Shown: in pieces, positions 1 to 5,888 of the stretch
Layout: each line of letters opens with the position of its first letter
Position numbering within the stretch: position 1 is the stretch's first letter
DNA from: a bacterium HR23
GTDB taxonomy: Bacteria; Chloroflexota; Dehalococcoidia; Lucifugimonadales; HRBIN23
Direction of reading: 5' to 3'
Length of the DNA stretch: 8,574 bases
Assembly: GCA_002923335.1 (NCBI GenBank)
Contig: BEHZ01000076.1
Location: forward strand, 1 to 8,574
Notes under the pieces: model-generated
The model's database searches: none
What the model saw: only the letters and a program-made list of their open reading frames with translations
What the model was told of the DNA's origin: nothing
Made by a program: the position numbers and the translations under genes

Positions 1-1417
1 GCATGGTGTCGGCGAAGGAGACCTGAAGTGTTATGCCCACCGTCTGCAACTGCTCCTGGAGGGCCTGGGCCAGGGGTTGGGCGGTGCGGGTATTGCGGGC
101 CAGCAGAGGCACCTCCAACCCCGAGGGGAAGCCCATCTCGGCCAGGAGACGGCGGGCCTCGGCACGCTCCGCCTCCTTGGCAGGGCCGGTCGGGGCCATC
201 CCGGGCAAGCGGAGCACCTCCTCCTCCGGCAGACCCCAGGGGGAGTAGGGCGGGAGAAGGCTCCCGAAGGCCCCCAGGCCCCCATACACGGCGTCCCTCA
301 CCGCATAACGGTCAATGGCCAGGTTCAGTGCCCGACGGAGGCGCACATCGCCCCAGTCGGCCATCCTCCCCGCGTGGGAGTCAGAGGAGAGGGCGTGGAG
401 ATTGACCTGCAGGGTAGCAAAGGCGCTGGAGTAGTGGCTCTGGACGGTGATCTGCTCCCGCAGACGGAGGTGGGACTGCAACGCCTGCACCTCTTCATGG
501 TTCAGGTCATCGGCCACCAGCATGTCTATCTGGCGGGTGCGCAGGGCAGCAAAACGGCTCGCCCCGTCGGGGATGATGTAGAGGGTGTAGCCGTCCAGAT
601 AGGGCCTCCCCTTCAGGAAGTAATCGGGGCTGCGGGCCAACTCAATGAAGGAGCCGGGGAGCCAGCGTCGGAAGAGAAAGGGGCCGGTGCCCACCACCTG
701 GTCCGGGGTGCGAGGGCTGGGGGGCACAAGGTGCTCCAGCACGTGCCGGGGGTAGATGGAGGCGCACACCGAGGCCAGGTTCGCCAGAAAGGAGACGAAA
801 GGCCCCTTCAGGCGCACGACCACCGTTGTGGGGTCGGGTGTATCTATCCCCTCTATATAGCGTTGCAGGAGACGTGCCGGCCCCACCTGCAGGCCGGGGG
901 GAGGCTGGAGCACCATCTCCAGGCTGTAGCGCACATCCTCGGCAGTAAGGGGGTGCCCATCGTGCCAGCGGGCGTCCCGCAGGCGAAAGACCCACCTCGT
1001 GCCCCCCTCCTGCGCCTCCCACGCCTCCGCCAGGTCGGGGGCTATCTTCTCCCCGACCTCATACTTCACCAGTTGGTTAAGCATAGGACTGCAGGGGAAG
1101 ACCGCCAGGTAGGAGCGCCCCTCGGCCATACGCAAGTCGCAGGAAGGAGGGTTGTCATACAAAGCGCCCCGCAGAATGCCCCCATATTTGGGGGTTACGG
1201 GGAGTAGCGGGATAGGAGTGGGCGTAGGGGGGGTCGTTGGCGGGGTAGGTAGGGGAAGAGGGGTTGAAGTGGGGACGGCGAGGGGCGGGGCCTCAAGGGA
1301 AGGGGTGGGAACGGGGGAAGGGGCGGGCCGAGGGGGAGAAGACCCGCCCCCACACGCCACCAACAACAACCCCACCCCCACGAGGAGGCCTGCCAGCACA
1401 AAAGCCCTCTCCCGCAT
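1..1417 (-). CDS. ABC transporter substrate-binding lipoprotein, family 5 (oligopeptide/dipeptide type), C-terminus cut off
   Basis: This is an extracytoplasmic solute receptor of the SBP_bac_5 family, which delivers peptides, nickel or related ligands to an ABC permease. The frame is open from the ATG at 1417 to the left edge (about 472 residues seen; the family is usually 500-600), so the stop is outside the window. Residues 1-22 are a lipoprotein signal: MRER, a hydrophobic core, then lipobox LVAC with Cys22 as the expected lipidated residue. About 45 residues of Pro/Ser/Thr-rich linker follow before the folded domain begins near VTPKYGGILRG. The family signature WVFRLRDARWHDGHPLTAED is present, followed by DPTTVVVRLKGPFVSFL in the usual order. 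The visible end, LQTVGITLQVSF, matches the late lobe-I part of the family. A weak GAGGG ribosome site precedes the ATG. No permease or ATPase genes are visible, so the ligand cannot be named. Confidence 0.9.
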   Translation of the reverse strand, partial: MRERAFVLAGLLVGVGLLLVACGGGSSPPRPAPSPVPTPSLEAPPLAVPTSTPLPLPTPPTTPPTPTPIPLLPVTPKYGGILRGALYDNPPSCDLRMAEGRSYLAVFPCSPMLNQLVKYEVGEKIAPDLAEAWEAQEGGTRWVFRLRDARWHDGHPLTAEDVRYSLEMVLQPPPGLQVGPARLLQRYIEGIDTPDPTTVVVRLKGPFVSFLANLASVCASIYPRHVLEHLVPPSPRTPDQVVGTGPFLFRRWLPGSFIELARSPDYFLKGRPYLDGYTLYIIPDGASRFAALRTRQIDMLVADDLNHEEVQALQSHLRLREQITVQSHYSSAFATLQVNLHALSSDSHAGRMADWGDVRLRRALNLAIDRYAVRDAVYGGLGAFGSLLPPYSPWGLPEEEVLRLPGMAPTGPAKEAERAEARRLLAEMGFPSGLEVPLLARNTRTAQPLAQALQEQLQTVGITLQVSFADTM

Positions 1418-1473
1418 AGACCCTCTTCAGAATCCGGGGGCGAGACAGAAGGGGAGGCCCCGCTCGTGGCTTT

Positions 1474-1504
1474 ATCATAGCCCCCCAGGCACCGCCCCTG
1501 TCAA
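1474..1504 (-). promoter_or_regulatory. candidate sigma-70-type promoter for the substrate-binding protein gene
   Basis: On the minus strand a perfect -35 TTGACA lies at 1504-1499 and a -10 TATGAT (one mismatch to consensus) at 1479-1474. The spacer is 19 bp, longer than the ideal 17, which lowers confidence. It would place the transcript start near 1467, leaving a leader of about 50 bases to the ATG at 1417. It suggests the binding-protein gene is transcribed independently of the operon upstream. Confidence 0.5.
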
Positions 1505-1515
1505 GGGGACAGGGG
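1495..1515. repeat. perfect inverted repeat overlapping the -35 element
   Basis: CCCCTGTC (1495-1502) and GACAGGGG (1508-1515) are exact inverted repeats of 8 bp around a 5-base centre. The left arm contains most of the -35 box of the candidate promoter. A smaller palindrome, ATCCCC-CA-GGGGAT, follows at 1518-1531. Either could be a repressor operator or simply a hairpin in GC-rich spacer DNA. The sequence alone does not decide. Confidence 0.4.
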
Positions 1516-1570
1516 GCATCCCCCAGGGGATACCGCTTTACCCGCCCTGGGGACACAAAAGTTACGCAAC

Positions 1571-1599
1571 GGCCCCGGGGGGATGGCCACCCCCGGGCC
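1571..1599 (-). terminator. candidate weak terminator hairpin after the thioesterase gene
   Basis: Read on the minus strand, GGCCCGGGGG, a short loop and CCCCCCGGGGCC form a GC-rich stem of about 10 bp with one bulged base. It starts 13 bases after the thioesterase stop codon. A short T run (CTTTTG) comes about 10 bases past the stem rather than directly after it, so this is a poor match to an intrinsic terminator. It may still mark the 3' end of the rpmH operon transcript. Confidence 0.35.
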
Positions 1600-1612
1600 A
1601 GCGAAGGAGTGG

Positions 1613-2038
1613 TTACCCCTTGATGGGGATGATGGCCCGACGGTGGATGCCTTCGCCAATTTTCTGCCCGTTAGGGCCGAAGGCCTCCACCTGGAAGGTG
1701 AGTTTATTGCCCTCCAAGGCCTCCAGGCGGGCACGCACCCGCACCACCTCCCCCATCCGCAGGGGGGCAAGGTGGCGCACATCCAGGTGGTAGCCTACCG
1801 TGGTAAAGCCCGGCGGGAGGTAGCGCTGGCACGCCCGCACGCAGGTGCGCTCCATGACCAGCACAAGGGCGGGGGTGGAGAGCACCTCTCCCCCCGGCCG
1901 GCGGGGCGGGTTCACCGACATGGCCTTGCTCACACGCCGTTGGGTCTCAGCCGATGCATCCGGGGGAATGTAGCGGGCGAAGTCCACCACGGGGGCCTCC
2001 TGGGAAGGGGGTATCCCTACTTCAAGGCCTTGCTCCAC
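1613..2038 (-). CDS. FlK-like (hotdog fold) acyl-CoA thioesterase
   Basis: A 141-residue single-domain hotdog protein resembling fluoroacetyl-CoA thioesterase FlK and its many relatives of unknown substrate. It should hydrolyse a short acyl-CoA in the cytoplasm. The FlK catalytic Thr42, Glu50, Gly69 and His76 have counterparts here at Thr55 (LSTPAL), Glu63 (LVMERTC), Gly82 and His89 (DVRHLAP), with identical spacing of 8, 19 and 7 residues. An arginine pair at 133-134 in GIHRRAII corresponds to the conserved C-terminal arginine region. The chosen GTG start at 2038 is preceded by AGGGG and lies 22 bases inside the end of the propeller gene, which implies translational coupling. An internal ATG at codon 40 would also leave the catalytic core intact. 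Family assignment is firm; the true substrate is unknown, and fluoroacetate resistance should not be assumed. Confidence 0.82.
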   Translation of the reverse strand: MEQGLEVGIPPSQEAPVVDFARYIPPDASAETQRRVSKAMSVNPPRRPGGEVLSTPALVLVMERTCVRACQRYLPPGFTTVGYHLDVRHLAPLRMGEVVRVRARLEALEGNKLTFQVEAFGPNGQKIGEGIHRRAIIPIKG

Positions 2039-3087
2039 AGAACGGTGCCCCTGGCCGTGTTGAGGGCACGGAGGGTTTCGTCCATCCCTATCACATAGGC
2101 CAGGTCATTGTGGAGGGCGAGGGTGCTCCGAATGGGCGTGCCCATATCATAAAGCCATACCTCTCGGCCATCCTGGGGACGGAGGATGTGCACCCGCCCC
2201 CTGTCGGTGGCCACCACCACCCCCTCGTCCCCCAGGCGCAGGGGAGATACCACCGCCCCGCTCACCTGGGCACGCCACCGCTCCCGCCCCGTTTGTGCGT
2301 CCAGGGCGTAAACGCTCCCTCCGGTGGTGGCGGCGAAAAGGGTATCGCCCTGCACCGCTACGCTGGCCCAGAACCACCCATCCCCCTGCACCTTCCACAC
2401 CACCGCTCCACTCTGGACATCCAGAGCATAAAGTGTGCGGTCCACCGCACCGATGAATACCTTGCCCTCCGCCACGACAGGGGGGTTCACCACCGCACCC
2501 CCCACCTCCACACTCCAACGGAGGGAGCCATCGGCCAGGGAAACGGCGAAAACCCGCTTGCCCATACTACCGAAGTAGACGGAACCCTCGGCCACTGCGG
2601 GGGTGGACCAGATACGCCCGCCGGCGTCAAACTCCCAGAGGCGTTTGCCCGTTTGGGCCTCCAGGGCATACAGGAAGCCATCGGCCGAGGCCACCAGAAG
2701 GGTCTCCCCTGCCAGGGTGGGGCTGGCGATAAGAGGACCTTTGGTGGGGAAGGACCAGACCATGCCCCCATCATCCCGGCGGACGGAATAGACCTTGCCG
2801 TTCCACCCGCCCAGGTAGACCAACCTCTCGCCAACAGCGGGGGCGCTGTAAACGGGGCCAGGGCGCTCGGTTCCTTGACCGTTGGACGGGGGGAAGCGCC
2901 AGCGCTCCCTGCCATCCTGGGCGTCCAGGGCCAGGAGGATGCCTTTCCCCTCCCCCACGAAGAGCACCTCCCCCGTGTTATCCACCGCCACCCCCGACCA
3001 CCCCCGGGGCTGGAAGGCGGTGCGGGGTGTGCACGCCCCCAGGGCCAGAGACACAAGGGCCAGCAGGAGCAGAAGGAGACGGCTCAC
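2017..3087 (-). CDS. eight-repeat PQQ/BamB-like beta-propeller lipoprotein
   Basis: A 356-residue exported protein. Residues 1-19 form a lipoprotein signal (a run of six Leu, then lipobox LGAC with Cys19). The rest is a propeller with eight repeats of the PQQ-enzyme type, each built around a segment such as VYALDAQTGRERW. The eight repeat-closing Trp segments are RERWRF, GMVWSF, KRLWEF, SLRWSV, AVVWKV, RERWRA, REVWLY and TVLWSK. Eight blades match BamB and quinoprotein dehydrogenases, but no dehydrogenase active-site region or cofactor domain is seen, so a scaffold or binding role is more likely than an enzyme. The GTG start at 3087 gives a proper signal peptide; the frame upstream is non-homologous. 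It overlaps the yidD stop by 4 bases (GTGA), so it is probably cotranslated with yidD. BamB itself serves outer-membrane protein assembly in diderms; here the function is unknown. Confidence 0.85.
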   Translation of the reverse strand: MSRLLLLLLALVSLALGACTPRTAFQPRGWSGVAVDNTGEVLFVGEGKGILLALDAQDGRERWRFPPSNGQGTERPGPVYSAPAVGERLVYLGGWNGKVYSVRRDDGGMVWSFPTKGPLIASPTLAGETLLVASADGFLYALEAQTGKRLWEFDAGGRIWSTPAVAEGSVYFGSMGKRVFAVSLADGSLRWSVEVGGAVVNPPVVAEGKVFIGAVDRTLYALDVQSGAVVWKVQGDGWFWASVAVQGDTLFAATTGGSVYALDAQTGRERWRAQVSGAVVSPLRLGDEGVVVATDRGRVHILRPQDGREVWLYDMGTPIRSTLALHNDLAYVIGMDETLRALNTARGTVLWSKALK

Positions 3088-3353
3088 GGCGTTGGGACCT
3101 CGTCTCCGGGATAAGGAGGGGGGCGAAAGCGCCACGCACCCGGAGAGGGCACCGGGTCGTAGCCATATCCCCCCCAGGGGGCACACCGGAGCAGACGCCA
3201 CAGGGTCAGGAGGGTGCCTTTGCCCACCCCGTGGCGCTCTATAGCCTCCTGCGCGTAGCGGGAGCAGGAAGGGTCGTATCGGCACCGCCCCCCCAGGTAA
3301 GGGGAGCCGACCCGTTGATAGAGACGCAGGAGGGCCAAGGCGAGCCGTTTCAC
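3084..3353 (-). CDS. yidD: membrane protein insertion efficiency factor YidD
   Basis: An 89-residue small protein that is known to sit at the inner face of the membrane by an amphipathic helix and to assist insertion by the YidC/Sec route. The N-terminus VKRLALALLRLYQRVGSPYL is the amphipathic segment. The family hallmark follows: CRYDPSCSRYAQEAI with its conserved cysteines, then HGVGKGTLL, RLLRCAPWGG and YDPVP. The length is slightly above the common 70-85 residues because of a short basic, proline-rich tail. The GTG start at 3353 overlaps the rnpA stop in a GTGA, and its own stop overlaps the next GTG in the same way. Position directly after rpmH-rnpA is the classical one; yidC, the usual next gene, is not in this window. 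Confidence 0.93.
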   Translation of the reverse strand: MKRLALALLRLYQRVGSPYLGGRCRYDPSCSRYAQEAIERHGVGKGTLLTLWRLLRCAPWGGYGYDPVPSPGAWRFRPPPYPGDEVPTP

Positions 3354-3715
3354 GATGCTCCCCCTTGCAGAGCGCCGGCCTGCCGGAGGAGGCGCTCCAG
3401 TTCCGCCTTGAGGGTGTGGTAGTTTTGACGCACGGCGTCCTCTTTGGCGATAACCAGGATATCCCATCCGGGCGTAATGGGCGAGAGGCGCAACCCCTCC
3501 CGCAGACGGCGCTTCAGGCGGTTCCGCTCCACTGCCTTGCCCAGGCGCTTGGCAAGGGCGAAGCCCACCCGCACCTCCCCCAGGTTGTTGCGCACCAGGC
3601 GCAGGGAGAGGAAACGCCCGTGATATGTGCGTCCTCGTCTGTGCAGGAACTCAAAGTCCCGCTTACGGGAAAGGCGCTGGAGACGCAGGGGAAGGGCTAC
3701 ACCGCCAGACGCCAC
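3350..3715 (-). CDS. rnpA: ribonuclease P protein component
   Basis: This is the protein subunit of RNase P, which with the rnpB RNA trims the 5' ends of precursor tRNAs. The core starts at LQRLSRKRDFEFLHRRGRTY and carries the RNR signature in AKRLGKAVERNRLKRRLREG, the main RNA-binding helix. The C-terminus DILVIAKEDAVRQNYHTLKAELERLL is typical. The conservative start is the GTG at 3715, giving 121 residues, close to the family norm, and overlapping the end of rpmH by 19 bases. No clear ribosome site precedes it. The same frame stays open upstream through all of rpmH to a GTG at 3841 and a TTG at 3865, so a longer 163- or 171-residue form is possible, as described for Thermus. Its stop is shared with the yidD start. 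Confidence 0.92.
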   Translation of the reverse strand: MASGGVALPLRLQRLSRKRDFEFLHRRGRTYHGRFLSLRLVRNNLGEVRVGFALAKRLGKAVERNRLKRRLREGLRLSPITPGWDILVIAKEDAVRQNYHTLKAELERLLRQAGALQGGAS

Positions 3716-3834
3716 CGCCCGGCCAAGCGTCGGCGCTTGAGCACCTTCCGTCCGCCCCGGGTGGCCATACGGGCCAGGAAGCCGTGCACCCGCTGTCGGC
3801 GCCTGCGTTTGGGCTGGTAGGTGCGCTTGGGCAT
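3697..3834 (-). CDS. rpmH: 50S ribosomal protein bL34
   Basis: A 45-residue, very basic protein of the large ribosomal subunit. The sequence MPKRTYQPKRRRRQRVHGFL, followed by ARMATRGGRKVLKRRRLAGR and ending WRLAV, matches bL34 along its full length. It is the first gene of the minus-strand operon, about 33 bases downstream of the predicted transcript start. The ribosome site before the ATG is weak (only GAAAG). Its 3' end overlaps the conservative rnpA start, and the whole gene lies inside the extended rnpA frame. Confidence 0.97.
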   Translation of the reverse strand: MPKRTYQPKRRRRQRVHGFLARMATRGGRKVLKRRRLAGRWRLAV

Positions 3835-3873
3835 CTTTCACACTCGTGCCACGCACGCTGGGCAATCGTCCTC

Positions 3874-3902
3874 AGAATAGGCCAAAGAAGAGGGCGTGTC
3901 AA
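3874..3902 (-). promoter_or_regulatory. sigma-70-type promoter of the rpmH-rnpA operon
   Basis: On the minus strand a perfect -35 TTGACA (3902-3897) is separated by exactly 17 bp from a -10 TATTCT (3879-3874). Transcription would start near 3867, giving a short leader of about 33 bases before rpmH. The consensus -35, optimal spacing and location just upstream of a ribosomal protein gene make this a strong candidate. Confidence 0.72.
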
Positions 3903-4072
3903 TGGCACCGGAGGCGTGGCCCGGCAATGCACGGGGAAGTTGCCCCCCTGCCGGGGGCCTGGGGGTGGAAGGGAGGCGCCCTCCGGGATGCCTGGGCCGT
4001 TAGGGAAGTCCCCTGCATGGGGGCAGGGGCACTGACCTATGCACACCCTCGGGCACCCGGCGCCTGTGATAC

Positions 4073-4101
4073 TTGACACAATCCCCGCCACCGTCTACCA
4101 T
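4073..4101 (+). promoter_or_regulatory. sigma-70-type promoter of the yceD-rpmF-fabD operon
   Basis: A perfect -35 TTGACA (4073-4078) is followed after exactly 17 bp by TACCAT (4096-4101), which keeps the key T, A and final A-T positions of the -10 box. The expected start near 4108 leaves a leader of about 45 bases before the yceD ATG at 4153. All six plus-strand genes downstream could be read from it, since no terminator is visible before 7592. Confidence 0.7.
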
Positions 4102-4152
4102 ATGTCTCTGTGGGCAGGGGCCTGAGAGGGGCCTCGGGCAGGGATGATGGGC

Positions 4153-4689
4153 ATGCAGTTCAATGTGGCCAGCCTGTTGAAGGAGCCGGTCGGCTCCGTG
4201 CGGAACTATACCCTGGACGAAGAAGAGGTGCGCCTGGAGGACCTCCAGGTGGCTCCCTTCCATGGGGCGGTGCGCTTCACCCGAACAGAGAAGGGCGTAT
4301 GGGTGCACGCCCGTGTAGATACCGCGGTCTCCTGCACCTGCAGCCGCTGCCTGGCCGTCTACTCCCAGCGCCTGGAGTTCACCTTTGACGAGGAGTTCTT
4401 CCCCACGGTAGATGTGCAGACCGGGGCACGCTTGCCCCTTCCCCCTCCCGAGAGCGACGCCTTCACCATTGATGCCCACCACCTTCTGGACCTCACCGAG
4501 GTCATCCGTCAGTATGCCCTGGTGAGCATCCCCATGAAGCCCCTGTGCCGCGCCGATTGCCGGGGCCTGTGCCCCACCTGCGGAGCCAACCTGAACCGTG
4601 GCCCCTGCGCCTGCCCGGCCCCCACCCCCGACCCCCGCTGGGAGACCCTCCGACGCCTCCTGGCCTCCAAGAAACACGACAATCCCTGA
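4153..4689 (+). CDS. yceD: YceD/DUF177 family protein (23S rRNA accumulation)
   Basis: A 178-residue cytoplasmic protein of the DUF177 family, linked in other bacteria to accumulation of 23S rRNA and almost always encoded directly before rpmF, as here. The N-terminus MQFNVASLLKEPVGSVRNY is typical. Two cysteine clusters are visible: CTCSRCL in the middle, and near the end CRADCRGLCPTCGANLNRGP followed by CAC, the family's probable metal-binding motif. Three in-frame ATG codons lie at 4144, 4147 and 4153. I choose 4153 because the GGGCAGGG at 4136-4143 is then spaced about 9 bases from the start, whereas it would touch an ATG at 4144, and because the family begins with this motif. rpmF follows after 8 bases. 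Confidence 0.88.
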   Translation: MQFNVASLLKEPVGSVRNYTLDEEEVRLEDLQVAPFHGAVRFTRTEKGVWVHARVDTAVSCTCSRCLAVYSQRLEFTFDEEFFPTVDVQTGARLPLPPPESDAFTIDAHHLLDLTEVIRQYALVSIPMKPLCRADCRGLCPTCGANLNRGPCACPAPTPDPRWETLRRLLASKKHDNP

Positions 4690-4697
4690 GGAGCGCC

Positions 4698-4880
4698 ATG
4701 CCTCCGCTACCAAAGAAGCAACTCTCCAAGTCCAAACAGCGCAAGCGGGCGGCCCACTACCGCATGGCCCCCAAGGCGGTAGTGCCATGCCCCCATTGTC
4801 GCCAGCCTCGCCTGGCCCATCACGTCTGCCCCTCCTGCGGGATGTATAAAGGGAGGAAGGTCCTGGAGCCCCGCCAGTGA
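4698..4880 (+). CDS. rpmF: 50S ribosomal protein bL32, zinc-ribbon form
   Basis: A 60-residue basic protein of the large ribosomal subunit. It starts MPPLPKKQLSKSKQRKRAAH, the usual bL32 opening, and keeps the four zinc-ligand cysteines in CPHCRQPRLAHHVCPSCGMY, so it is the zinc-binding (C+) form rather than the zinc-free paralogue. The GAGGAG ribosome site overlaps the yceD stop codon, which suggests coupled translation. A 54-base gap separates it from fabD. Confidence 0.96.
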   Translation: MPPLPKKQLSKSKQRKRAAHYRMAPKAVVPCPHCRQPRLAHHVCPSCGMYKGRKVLEPRQ

Positions 4881-4934
4881 GCCAGAGGCCATCCACCCAT
4901 CCGCCAACTCTGACCATCTGGAGGGAGTAGCGCC

Positions 4935-5888
4935 GTGAACCCCACGCCTTCCTCGGCATCCTTCGCTTTCCTTTTCCCCGGACAGGGCACCCAGTTCGTG
5001 GGCATGGGCAAAGACCTGGCCGACGCCTTCCCCTCCGTTCGTGCCCTCTTCCAGCAAGCCGACGAGGCCCTAGGCTTCCCCCTCTCCCGGGTGATGTTGG
5101 AGGGCCCCCAGGCCGACCTCACCCGCACCGACAACGCCCAGCCGGCCATCCTGGTGGCCAGCCTGGCGTGCCTCGTCGCCCTGGAGGAGGTGGTGGGAAA
5201 GGGGAACCTCCCCAAGCCCGCCTTCGCCGCCGGCCATAGCCTCGGGGAATACACCGCCCTGGTCGCGGCTGGCTCCCTTTCGGTGGAGGACGCCGTGCGC
5301 CTGGTGCGCCTACGGGGCCGACTGATGCAGGAGGCCTCCGAGCGCACTCCCGGCAGTATGGTGGTGGTGCTGGGCCTGGACGAGTTGACGGTGGAGGAGA
5401 TATGCCGGCAGACCGGCGCCCAGATCTCCTCCGTGAATACCGATGAGCAGATCGTCATAGGCGGGGAACGCCGGGCAGTGGCCCGTGCCGCCGACCTGTG
5501 CGCCCTGCGGGGCGCCCGACGCCTCGTGCCGCTGCAGGTGGCCGGTGCTTTCCACACAGACCTCATGGCCAGTGCCCGGGAGGGCATGGCCCAGGCCCTG
5601 GAGCAGGTGCCCCTCCACGACCCCCAGGTGCCCATTGTGGCCAACGCCTCCGCCCAGCCCCTCACCACCGCCCAACAGGTGCGCCAGGAACTCCTGGAGC
5701 AACTCTGCGCCCCCGTCCGCTGGAAGCACGCCATGCACTTCCTCCTCGCCCAGGGCATCCAGACCTTCGTGGAACTGGGGCCGGGGAGGGTGCTCAGCGG
5801 CATGCTCCGCCAGATGGCCCGGGAGGTGCGCTTGCTCCCCATCGCCGATGCCAAAAGCCTGGCAGGAGTAACCGCCCCGTGGTGGTAA
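4935..5888 (+). CDS. fabD: malonyl-CoA:ACP acyltransferase (malonyl-CoA-ACP transacylase)
   Basis: A 317-residue cytoplasmic enzyme that moves malonyl groups from CoA to the phosphopantetheine of acyl carrier protein, supplying fatty acid elongation. Length matches the family (about 310). Visible elements are the oxyanion motif FPGQGTQ (15-20), the nucleophile elbow GHSLGEY with Ser102, Arg127 in VRLRGRLMQEA, which binds the malonyl carboxylate, and catalytic His207 in AGAFHT. The Ser-to-Arg distance of 25 equals that of the E. coli enzyme. The start is a GTG with a strong GGAGGGAG site 7 bases upstream. The C-terminus overlaps the first codons of nusB. Its substrate partner acpP lies two genes downstream, but plsX, fabH and fabG, which often flank fabD, are absent here. 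Confidence 0.96.
   Translation: MNPTPSSASFAFLFPGQGTQFVGMGKDLADAFPSVRALFQQADEALGFPLSRVMLEGPQADLTRTDNAQPAILVASLACLVALEEVVGKGNLPKPAFAAGHSLGEYTALVAAGSLSVEDAVRLVRLRGRLMQEASERTPGSMVVVLGLDELTVEEICRQTGAQISSVNTDEQIVIGGERRAVARAADLCALRGARRLVPLQVAGAFHTDLMASAREGMAQALEQVPLHDPQVPIVANASAQPLTTAQQVRQELLEQLCAPVRWKHAMHFLLAQGIQTFVELGPGRVLSGMLRQMAREVRLLPIADAKSLAGVTAPWW

Larger units (their letters stand above)
3835..4152. other. divergent intergenic control region between rpmH and yceD
   Basis: This 318-bp gap holds the two outward-facing promoters listed separately, about 170 bp apart. Between them are two GC-rich hairpins: GCCCCC/GGGGGC at 3942-3958, and CCCCTGC/GCAGGGG at 4010-4029 with a 6-base loop, extendable by AGT/ACT past one bulged base. 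One DnaA-box-like 9-mer, CTATGCACA, lies at 4037-4045. The yceD leader carries a direct repeat of AGGGGCCT around 4117-4134. I see no open frame with homology, no tRNA and no SRP RNA signature here. Confidence 0.6.

Noticed and set aside
77..1207. Long plus-strand open frame of 376 codons
   Set aside because: It is the antisense of the substrate-binding protein, has no recognisable domain, and its composition (His, Gly, Gln rich) is typical of a GC-rich shadow frame.
1954..3114. Plus-strand open frame of 386 codons opposite the propeller gene
   Set aside because: The minus strand encodes a lipoprotein with eight clear repeats here; the plus frame shows no domain or ribosome site.
4037..4045. 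CTATGCACA as evidence for oriC
   Set aside because: It is a single 9-mer with one mismatch to the DnaA box; no cluster, AT-rich unwinding element or dnaA gene is seen.
3903..4072. Possible SRP RNA or tRNA in the divergent spacer
   Set aside because: The conserved SRP loop (GGAAGCAGCC-like) is absent and no cloverleaf with a T-loop GTTCRA motif could be found.
4000..4959. Minus-strand open frame of 319 codons opposite yceD and rpmF
   Set aside because: It runs through the promoter region and against two conserved genes, with no family match and low-complexity Gly/Ala content.
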